NCBI GenBank assembly: GCA_030522415.1
Contig: CM060124.1
Location: forward strand, 29,608,954 to 29,672,953
DNA: 64,000 bases
DNA from: Channallabes apus
Taxonomy: Eukaryota; Chordata; Actinopteri; Siluriformes; Clariidae
Direction of reading: 5' to 3'
A program made the translations under genes and the position numbers. Below the pieces are notes generated by a model, which saw only the letters and a program-made list of their open reading frames with translations, was not told the origin of the DNA and did not search any database. Positions 56,399 through 64,000 of this stretch are shown piece after piece (the stretch's first letter is position 1; each line of letters opens with the position of its first letter).

Positions 56399-57934
56399 AT
56401 TTCCACCCTGATCCTCACCTCTCCTAATCCATTCCTCTCCTCTGCTCCTTCTCGGACAGTCTCTAATCCAATGGTTTTCACTTCCGCATCCATAACAGCC
56501 ATTTGTTCTCCTACGTCCACGTCCACGGCCTCCTCGTCCTCTTCCACGTCTCCTGTACTGTCCATCCGTAGTTTGTCTTACCATCTGCAACACTGCCAGC
56601 TGTGCACTGTGACTCTCGTCTTCTCTCTTCTTGTTGCGCTTATCTTGTTCTTCTGATATCAGCTTTTCCGCGTGTATTGCATGTTGTTCAATGAGACTAA
56701 GTTTTCCAGTGTCCCATCCAACGCATGTGTTTTTCACTTTCTGAGCGATGTCCTCCTGTAATCCATTCATGAAACTGTTCCTCAAATGTGCTTCATACGG
56801 TGAGATTGCTGCCACAGACATGTCTGCAGGCCTCTCCAACCCGCTGTTTGCATCATGTACCTCAGTGAGACGGGTGAGATAGTTTGACACGCTCTCTCCT
56901 GGTTGTTGTTTGCACATTGATATTTTAGTCATATCCATTTTTGCTGGGAACGCTTCTTTACACGCTGTTGTAAGGCACACCACAAAACCGTTAAATGCTT
57001 GGTTTTCTTCATGATCAGCCTGAGCTTGCCGTGCGAAAACATTGTCCGTTGGCCAGGAATACTTGATCTTTGCAAAGTCCGCACCTAGTTTTCTCCCCAA
57101 AAGTCGTCGCATTTCATAAGATGTCGGGCGAAACTCTGAGCAAAATCTGCTCATTTCATCACCGAATTTCTGTCCTCCCACCTCTCTCGGGTCTGGGAGT
57201 TGTCCATGTGCATTTTCGATGTCCTTTATTGTCCATGGTCGGTGAACAAGCATCGCTGTTCCATCCGCCCCTGCTACTTCCATCATTGGAGCAGTGATTA
57301 CTTGATGAACATTTCCTGTAGCTCCTAAGAGTTCCTCTCTCTCATCCTCGCTGTCATCAGGTGGTGGTTGTCGATCAGCCTTTTCTCTTTTCAGCTGAGC
57401 CTTGGTTCGAGTATGTGACGAAATTGGAGACAGAGCCGTCATTGCTGTGCTGGCTGTGCTGGGGCCTTGGGCTTGCCGAGAAGTCTCTTGTCCATGTTGT
57501 CTTACTGGATCTGCTGTAGGGGCTATTTGCCTAAGAGCTGGGGGTCGCGGGGGGCAGCCGTCCAGGTCGGGATCTGAAATAGACTTAACACACTGAAAAG
57601 AATCAATGTTTTGTGCTTGCATTTTAGGTTGTATGCGTTTTTCTCTAAGTTCTGCTTCTGCCTTCCACATATTAAATCCTACCCAATTAATGTTTACTTT
57701 GTTTTTTTTCTTTTTGTTATTGTAATTATCAATCTCTTTTTGTTGCAATCTTGCGTTCAATAATTCTATCTGGCGCCGGCTAAAACTCCCTGCTTCAGGA
57801 AAGCCACACTCCCTTATCCACATTTCTACTTGGGTCACAGCCTCAGGGCCATAATTTCTAAACATAAATTGGATGTTAGGTTTATCACAACCCCATGGAA
57901 TTTTTTCTTTAGTTTTAGTTTTGCTGTTACCCAT
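56396..57934 (-). CDS. gag: Retroviral Gag polyprotein, uninterrupted
   Basis: 512 residues. It starts MGNS, an N-myristoylation-type matrix N-terminus. A Pro- and Ser-rich linker spans about 125-200. The capsid portion follows (about 228-430) with a major-homology-type segment QPGESVSNYLTR (344-355). The C-terminus has a long RG-rich basic run (461-476) and one zinc knuckle, C480-x2-C483-x4-H488-x4-C493. No PPPY motif is seen; PPRPP (128-132) and PPPDD (190-194) are the only Pro clusters. ATG at 57,934 is the first in frame after the leader. No damage is visible. Confidence 0.92.
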   Translation of the reverse strand: MGNSKTKTKEKIPWGCDKPNIQFMFRNYGPEAVTQVEMWIRECGFPEAGSFSRRQIELLNARLQQKEIDNYNNKKKKNKVNINWVGFNMWKAEAELREKRIQPKMQAQNIDSFQCVKSISDPDLDGCPPRPPALRQIAPTADPVRQHGQETSRQAQGPSTASTAMTALSPISSHTRTKAQLKREKADRQPPPDDSEDEREELLGATGNVHQVITAPMMEVAGADGTAMLVHRPWTIKDIENAHGQLPDPREVGGQKFGDEMSRFCSEFRPTSYEMRRLLGRKLGADFAKIKYSWPTDNVFARQAQADHEENQAFNGFVVCLTTACKEAFPAKMDMTKISMCKQQPGESVSNYLTRLTEVHDANSGLERPADMSVAAISPYEAHLRNSFMNGLQEDIAQKVKNTCVGWDTGKLSLIEQHAIHAEKLISEEQDKRNKKREDESHSAQLAVLQMVRQTTDGQYRRRGRGRGGRGRGRRRTNGCYGCGSENHWIRDCPRRSRGEEWIRRGEDQGGN

Positions 57935-58622
57935 GATTTTTACTTGTCAATTTGCACGTGCCACTAACTCACAGTGAGCTCTCACAGTCTCCCTGACTGC
58001 TACCGGTGCAGCGGTTTGCACTCTGCCATAAAGTCCTCTTGACTTTACCGGTGCACTTTACTCTCTACCTTAATTTACCTCAACAGTCCCCTTGACTGTT
58101 TTTCCCGTAAAGTCCTATTGACTTTTACGTGTGCACCTTGCAACCCTGCACTCTGACTTGCTTTTACCTCCGGAGGTCCTCACACCGAGCACGTCTGCTG
58201 CGGGGCCAAGTTTTTCGGAAACGAGACAAACCCAGTACCCTATCTCTCTCTTTTGTGCGCCTTTGCACCTTTTTGGGTACTTTTCACGAATCCCAGACTC
58301 GTGTGATAGATCCAAGTTTAAATCTATCCCAGCCACTGTGAGAAAGCGCACTTCTTACAACTGTAATTGTAACTCAATTACAACTTACTTTAACTTTAAC
58401 AATTACAATTTACTTTAACTTTAACAATTACAATTTAAGAAAAATTATTTCCTTACCACACTAATTTAGTTCTTTCAACTCCGGTGTTGAGGTGACATGG
58501 TGAATCCCCGGTCCTCTCACGCTAGGATGTCAATTAGGCGTTCGAGATGAAGTGAAAAGCCTCCAAGGCGTCAGTGCACGTGCGCCTCCCCGGGATTCTC
58601 CAATGCCCTCCTCAAACACGGA
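57935..58622 (-). promoter_or_regulatory. Proviral 5' leader with tandem hairpins and a possible splice donor
   Basis: Between the primer-binding site and gag lie four short hairpins in 145 bp: 57,985-57,999, 58,029-58,047, 58,082-58,100 and about 58,109-58,125. Each stem has a GTC/GAC core closing a 5-nt loop, and two have perfect 7-bp stems. They are candidate packaging or dimerisation elements. A donor-like GGTAAGG on the - strand at about 58,452-58,458 could feed the env mRNA. Confidence 0.65.
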
Positions 58623-58640
58623 GAACTGCCGACAACGCCA
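58623..58640 (-). promoter_or_regulatory. Primer-binding site, tRNA-Ser-like
   Basis: TGGCGTTGTCGGCAGTTC on the - strand, 3 nt after the 5' LTR. Its complement ends CTGCCGACAACGCCA, close to the 3' end of a vertebrate tRNA-Ser as I recall it (CTGCCGACTACG plus CCA). The tRNA identity is inference; the position and TGG start are direct. Confidence 0.7.
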
Positions 58641-58643
58641 AGT

Positions 58644-59076
58644 TGTGGTGGAAATTCTGAAAACAATATAAAGACAAGTAATTAATACACTGGGTAAGAG
58701 CAAAGTAACAAAGGTTTTATTTCAAACTTCTGCAGAAGGACCAGTCTCATACAGCAAACAGTTGCAGCATAGAGAAAAGGTCATCTCTTTCTCTAGCTGA
58801 CCTATTTTATACACAAACATCTCTGCTAACATAATCAACGCCCCGTACGTGAAGTTCCTGCATTCAAACTCATGACTCTTTATCTGACCCAGACCAGATG
58901 CCTATACTTTATCATTTATTCATGGACAACTACAATCAGGTTGTTTCTATTCTCTTCTCGGCCTTGTGTCTCTAAGCTTCGACAAACAAGTTCAAACTTC
59001 TACGGCCTACGTTACACACTTACTACAAGAATCAAATAGGATTAATACATAATTAAAATATGATTTTTCCATTACA
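58644..59076 (-). promoter_or_regulatory. 5' LTR of the provirus
   Basis: 433 bp in TG...CA form. TATAAAA on the - strand at 58,805-58,811 predicts transcription start near 58,775-58,785. AATAAA is at 58,716-58,721. That gives a U3 of about 290 bp, and short R and U5 regions. Confidence 0.93.
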
Positions 59077-59192
59077 GTGTGTTCAGCCACCGTTTGAATC
59101 TTTTACACTTTCAAACTTTTTTCATGCGAACATGTTAAGGGTCAGTACGAATGCGTTTCAAAATACAGTATCCCGGCCTTTGTTTCTGAGCA

Positions 59193-59280
<88 letters not shown>

Positions 59281-59529
59281 CATGAAACAGGCCACACAAC
59301 AAACCTGTTTGCTTGCAGTGCAGGAGAGCGTGGTGTTCCACATGACGTGTAGACCTGCTCAGCTGGATCTTCCTGGATTGTCAGGAATGTGAAAACTTTG
59401 TTAACCAAGTCATCGTCATCATCATAACCTGTTGAAGAAGTAGTATTTAGCATTTATTCTAATAAGTGATAAAAATGTTTAGATGCCGGTATCTGAGATG
59501 AAGGACATTTACAGTCACAGCTGATATAA
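59077..59529 (+). repeat. Flank with long (CA)n microsatellite
   Basis: (CA)n at 59,192-59,279, interrupted once by a TA, about 43 units. The rest is unique. Confidence 0.9.
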
Positions 59530-59850
59530 ATACAGTCGAAGCCCAGAAATTTTCCATGTGGTAAAAAAAAAAATGCCTATTTTTAAAGTATGTAATTGTA
59601 ACCCAGTACTGTACGGCTGTGTCTCCCGCGGTGCTCGATTGTAAAACACAGGATGTTACCCCTCTCTCTACAGTACTGAAAAAACTATACAGTATTATAT
59701 TAGTAAATTATATTGTTAATACTGTAGTTTAGCCATATAAAAAAAAAAAAATAGCGAGGATATTGGCGGTTTTTCCGTGAACAATTATTAGTCAGGTTCT
59801 AAAGAAATATCCGCGAACTCTGAACCGCGACTTCGCAGGGTCGACTGTAT
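59530..59850. mobile_element. Short DNA-transposon-like repeat
   Basis: Ends are inverted ATACAGTCGA and TCGACTGTAT. The interior near the right end has CCGCGAACTCTGAACCGCGA. About 321 bp with no coding capacity, probably a non-autonomous element. Confidence 0.55.
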
Positions 59851-61119
59851 AACTCAGTTTAAAAACTAATTAAAAACACCATAATTGACCATATGAAACT
59901 TTTTAAGCTGACATATATTTTAATATGAATGATTTTTGGTATTTGTGAATCATCAAAAGAAATCATGATGTACAAAGTATCATTTTTTTATTTTTTTTTG
60001 CGAATTTGTAACACCTTAAAAACCATCATTCAATATTATGAGTTGCAAAATACAGATGGCGCTCTACTTCCAATTGGTGGCTTCCATCATAAATCCAAAA
60101 TACATTTATTATTGTAAACTTAACTTACTGTAGCTTAAACCTGTTCAGGACACTGACGTTAGTCCATAGTTACAATAAATATAGTTGAAATAAAATATCC
60201 CAAAAAAAAACAAGCTGTGAACACAAAACACTACAGAGTCCTGAAGGCGCTGGCTGGATTTCAAAACGTAAAGGCAAGTTTATTTAAGAAAGCAAAAGAA
60301 TTGTCACCATCATAAGTCATGAACGATCTTCACAGCTTAAAAAAATTAAATGCTAAAATAATTAGCTAAAATATTAATCGTAAAAATACATATTTAAAGT
60401 GAATGAAAGCAAATTTGTATTTTGTCAGTACTTACAGTAAGTTATTAACTGTACATTCACTAGCATTCACGAACGCTATTAATTACACGTATCCTGCTCA
60501 CTAGGCTGCTTGAAGGATCTCTGGCGGCTTCATCGTTATCCGCGACTTAGTGCTAATAGATGTTTAGCGAGAACCGAAGAAACGTCTTGACGTGGATTTG
60601 TTGCTCAGTTCTTTGCTAGTGTAAACTGTTAGCAGTTAAAGATCTACACGGTAACTTTCTGGAAATAATTTACCCCAGACTCAACACCCCCCCCCCCCCA
60701 ACACTCCGCCCGCACCCACCCACCCACTTATTTATTCATAGCCTTTGGCCTTCTTGTGCAAAAACACAATCTTATAATAATGCTAATGGATTCTAATGCA
60801 ATGCATTATTAAGATTTCTGGCACATTAAAATTTAGAATAAGAGTAATCTTAGTCAGCAGGAGTGTGATGAAGCATGTAGATACGCACATACACCATTTA
60901 GGATGATGAATAACAGCTTTATTTCAAGCAGGCTGATTAAATGATGCTTTAAGTAAGAAGAAAAAAAAAGAAAATAATTAATTTCGGCACCACCGGATTG
61001 TGACCACAGATTTGGGGCGAGTCGGTACGAACACAAAGTGCTGCTGGACGTGAGACTGCTGTCTGGTAAAGTACACAATAAACTCGGTAATGAGCGGCTG
61101 AGATTCGTCCCGCAGACGT
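59851..61119. other. Intronic stretch, no gene seen
   Basis: AT-rich with a C-run near 60,688-60,698. The 90-codon - strand frame at 60,854-61,126 has no motif. Confidence 0.4.
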
Positions 61120-61450
61120 CAGTCAATTAAGGCGATCCCCTCCGTTTCCAGCTCTTCTCCCGAGCGTGTTCTGAGCACTCCTGAAGCTAATCAAACATGC
61201 TAATCGACGCTAATACAAAGCCTGAGCTGTTTCGAGTCCCCGCTCTCGAGGTTGATGAGGGTGAAATCACTGTGGCTCCGCCCCTCCCTCCGTGGTGCCC
61301 CAGAGCTCAGTGGTGATTGACCTGATTGTGCACCCGGCTCATGAATATTCAGCGCAGCGTGATGGATGGTGTTAATGCGCGGCGGTGCCGCGGTGGACCG
61401 TAGGGGGTGAAAGGTCACGCTGTGAACGGCTGACGGAGTGCTACGCTTAG
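61120..61450. other. Candidate intronic regulatory element
   Basis: Unique GC-rich block with GCTAATCAAACATGCTAATC, a POU-type ATGAATATTCA at 61,341-61,351 and CCGCCCCTCC. Candidate enhancer by composition and motifs only. Confidence 0.3.
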
Positions 61451-61817
61451 TTAATTAAACACTTCTTACCTCTTCCTTCTCCAATCGCTTTCCTTCTTCT
61501 TCTTCTTCTTCTTCTTTTTTTTTTTTAAGTCTGATTTAGAAAAAATATAATATAATGTTTGAGATCTGCATTTGTTTGATATCTTTTTCATTCCTTTGCT
61601 AATTCTGTTTATATATTTTTCATTGTTCCTCAGATCAGTCAGATCTATTTTTTTTAGCTTATAAAAAATGAAGGACCTAGAAATTTTTTTTCACACCTTT
61701 GAACATCCATATTAATGAGAAATCCATGGAGATGATTTTGGTCACTCAGAGTCCCAGAATGCAGTGCACCCACTCAACAGCATAAACGTGAGTTCCGTTG
61801 ATCTTCATTATTCAGTC
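61451..61817. other. Intronic spacer with CTT tract
   Basis: (CTT)n and T-run at about 61,493-61,526; no gene. It ends with the left copy of ATTCAGTC. Confidence 0.5.
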
Positions 61818-62746
61818 TAGGCCTGGGCGATATGGCTGAAAACTGTATCACGATATCAGTGTCTCATATCGGTCGATATCGATAATTATTGATATTTTTT
61901 ATGACCCATTTAAAATAAGGACCAGGAGAAGAATATATTATATTTAAACATTTTTATTTTAAACTTAACCTTCCTATGATCATAGTCCCATCAATTATTA
62001 AGACAGAAATGTCAACAACCATGGAAAAATCAAATAATTAAAATGTAAACATAAGTCTAAAGTCACAATGAACACTTAACAATTATCTCTTAACATTTAA
62101 GGTGCAAAATTAAAAGAAAATGTAAGAAATGCTTAATAAAGTGTAATAAAATAATGAAATGTGTTTATTATATCAGATACCTTTAGAGAAAACTACAACA
62201 AAAATATATTGTAATATATTTGAGTTTGATGTTAATTCACTGGCGGGCCACCAGGGGGCAATACCGCGCTGTATACTATATGTGTCGTGTGCACTGAATG
62301 CAGTAAAAGAAGAATACCGTTTTTCTCCATTCCTCCGTTTCTCACACAAAAAGCAAGTAATATTATAGATGTTAGTTGTGCATATTGATGCAAACATAAC
62401 AATTGTCATACCAAAGAATAAACTACCCGCCAATGTGGCTAGTGAGACTAAAGTTATTACCCGCCACAGCCCAATTTTACCCGCATTTGGCGAGTGGGCG
62501 GGTGGAAATGTCAACGCCATCTTGTCTCCGTTTATGCTTCCTGAATCGCGACCGTACTACTTCCGGGTCCTAGAGCCGGTCGCGGAGCGAGTGCGCATGA
62601 CAGCAACCAAACTAGCTTCGCGACCTCTGTTTTCTTCCGACAAAGAATAAAAAATATCGAACGTTCTATCGAACACATTTTTTTAATTGATCTCGATCAC
62701 GTGTCTATCGTGATACATATCGTTAGCGTTTTATCGCCCAGGCCTA
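61818..62746. mobile_element. hAT-like element with 8-bp target duplication, 929 bp
   Basis: Flanked by a perfect 8-bp duplication ATTCAGTC (61,810-61,817 and 62,747-62,754). Ends are inverted: TAGGCCTGGGCGATAT and, at the right, reverse-complemented TAGGCCTGGGCGATAA. Internal ATCG-rich subterminal repeats are present. The 115-codon - strand frame is not a transposase, so the copy is non-autonomous. The 8-bp duplication suits hAT; the superfamily is inferred. Confidence 0.85.
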
Positions 62747-62754
62747 ATTCAGTC

Positions 62755-63030
62755 GTATATAGAAGTTATTGTCCACCTCTTAATTCAGTTTTTTTTTTTT
62801 TTTGCATAAAAATATAATAAAAATCATCTGATTGTAGCGGGTCTCAGTTTTACGCAGATGAACAACCAAAAACCTTTTCTACTGTGCCATTATTGATATA
62901 ACAAACATTAATTCAAAAAGACTAAAACCTTCTGGCTGTACTACGTATCGTCATACTGCCTCCGCAGGTGCTGCTAATCATCAGCTCTTGATCATCAGCA
63001 GGTGTGCAGACCTTTTATAACCTTTATAAA
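62755..63030. other. Intronic spacer, no gene seen
   Basis: Unique sequence with a T-run; no motif. Confidence 0.45.
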
Positions 63031-63660
63031 ATGGCTGTTTGCTGTTCTGCAGAATTCAGGTGTGTGTTAACGCAGTGCCAAGAGGGAAGTACATAAGCGA
63101 TGGTCTTAGAGAAGCAGTCGTTGCTTCATATCAATCTCGAAAAGGGTTATAAAACCATCTGCAGGAGAACGCAGGACATTTCTGTCTAAAGAGAATGTGG
63201 AAGCATGACTGAAGTTCCCAAAACAGCATCTGAAAAAAAACTTCTGCAGCAATGTCCTGTGGACAGATGAGACCAAAATGTCGTCTTGGCCTCGATGTCC
63301 AGCACCATGTTTGGAGGAAACCGAACAGCATTTCAGCAGAAACACCTCATACCCACAGTTCCGCACGGCGGTGTAGGGCTGATGATTCGGACTTGTTTCT
63401 GGTTACCAGAATATTCTAGAGGTGAATGTGAGGCCGTCTGTCTGACAGCTAAAACGTGGTCGAAATTCTACGTCAGAATGGATGTAAAATTAAAGAATCA
63501 TGGTTTTGGGATGATCTGGTCAAAGTCCAGACCTCAACGTAACTGAAATGATGTGACGGGACCTTAACAGACATGTGCATAAGCGAAAGCCCAAAAACCT
63601 CATTGAATTGAAGCAATGTTGTGAAGATGAATGGACCAAAATAATGTGAGACACTGATAA
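63031..63660 (+). pseudogene. Decayed Tc1-like transposase
   Basis: Fragments in order on the + strand: CTGTGGACAGATGAGACCAA (63,257-63,276; a LWTDETK catalytic-type block) and GTCAAAGTCCAGACCTCAAC (63,520-63,539; like the PDLN region). Stops and frameshifts break the frame throughout. Confidence 0.6.
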
Positions 63661-64000
63661 AGTCTCTACAGTAGGTTGTGATCTAGCAGTTTTTTAGCTA
63701 CCGTTTTCAACAGTTTTTTTTAATGCTGGCTAGCGAAGACGCGCTTGCTAGCTAGAGCATTATTTATTCTTGAGTTATTTCCCATTTTTTCTTTGTTCAA
63801 GCCTCTTGATTATCAATTCCTGATTGATAAACAGACGTCTCTGTAACAACCTGGTTTATATAAAGGTCAAAGTAATCAGTTTGCATTACACATAAGAGAT
63901 GTGTGTATTAATCATGAAACCTAACCACAATGTGCACAATGTTCCACACCCCATATTCAACAACGGCTCATTCTTAAGGTCAAAGGAATGAATTTGTATT
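63661..64000. other. End of window, non-coding
   Basis: Unique AT-rich sequence; nothing recognised. Confidence 0.5.

Larger units (their letters stand above)
49459..59076 (-). mobile_element. Endogenous retrovirus, apparently complete, 9,618 bp
   Basis: The provirus lies antisense in pard3b intron 2. It has two 433-bp LTRs that begin TG and end CA on the - strand, and by my base-by-base reading they are identical. In viral order it has the 5' LTR, primer-binding site, leader with hairpins, gag, an in-frame TGA, pol, a small overlapping frame, env, polypurine tract and 3' LTR. Flanks are GTGTGT on both sides, so the target duplication is 4 to 6 bp and cannot be resolved in this GT-rich site. 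Pol and Env features (YVDD, DD35E integrase, CWIC and CX6CC) place it near gamma- and epsilon-type retroviruses. Identical LTRs imply a very recent insertion. Confidence 0.95.
45935..64000 (+). other. pard3b: Intron 2 of pard3b, incomplete, over 18 kb
   Basis: Starts at GTAAGA (45,935) and continues to the end of the window. It contains the RTE LINE, the antisense provirus, a hAT-like element and Tc1 relics. I searched by eye for the next conserved coding block and did not find it. Confidence 0.7.

Noticed and set aside
59135..59453. Cys/Val-rich frames on the - strand
   Set aside because: Translations of the (CA)n microsatellite.
59077..64000. pard3b exon 3
   Set aside because: I looked for the conserved coding block that should follow exon 2 with an AG acceptor and found none; it is probably beyond the window.

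Overview
The window is vertebrate DNA, most likely a teleost fish. It has no bacterial gene layout. It carries one split gene of the vertebrate Par-3 family and is packed with repeat families typical of fish: Tc1-like transposons, tRNA-derived SINEs, L2-like and RTE-like LINEs, a hAT-like element, many CA/GA/AT microsatellites and an endogenous retrovirus. A catfish or other ostariophysan is possible, but I cannot prove it from sequence alone.

Bases 1-34,379 show no host coding exon that I can recognise. They hold a fossil mariner fragment (about 60-440), polypyrimidine tracts (2.2-2.8 kb and 4.4-5.5 kb), a 9-kb minisatellite of about 305 units of 29 bp (6,180-15,240) with a SINE inside it, and a complete Tc1-like transposon with an uninterrupted transposase (15,312-16,905). 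After that come old repeats, AT-rich degenerate satellite, tRNA-like dispersed repeats and a few unique GC-normal stretches that could be conserved regulatory DNA.

The host gene starts at 34,763 on the + strand. Exon 1 (34,763-34,879) and exon 2 (45,833-45,934) encode the N-terminal oligomerisation domain of a Par-3 family polarity protein, closest to PARD3B. Intron 1 is 10,953 bp and holds a nested pair of Tc1-derived elements, an L2-like LINE inside an old AT-rich satellite, and more transposon fossils. Intron 2 runs off the end of the window and is at least 18 kb; I did not find exon 3.

Intron 2 contains a 5'-truncated, frameshifted RTE LINE (47.1-49.2 kb) and a 9,618-bp provirus in antisense orientation (49,459-59,076). 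The two 433-bp LTRs look identical base for base. Gag, pol and env are all open, with gag and pol in one frame separated by a single TGA. The provirus keeps a recognisable primer-binding site, polypurine tract, TATA box, poly(A) signal and a leader with four tandem hairpins. Its Pol carries an extra segment of about 220 residues between protease and reverse transcriptase, with two H-x-[S/T] motifs that resemble a 2H phosphoesterase. This young and apparently complete provirus is the most notable item in the window; the 29-bp minisatellite with higher-order structure is second.

The last 5 kb contain a long CA microsatellite, a small DNA-transposon-like repeat, a 929-bp hAT-like element with a perfect 8-bp target duplication, and a decayed Tc1-like transposase.
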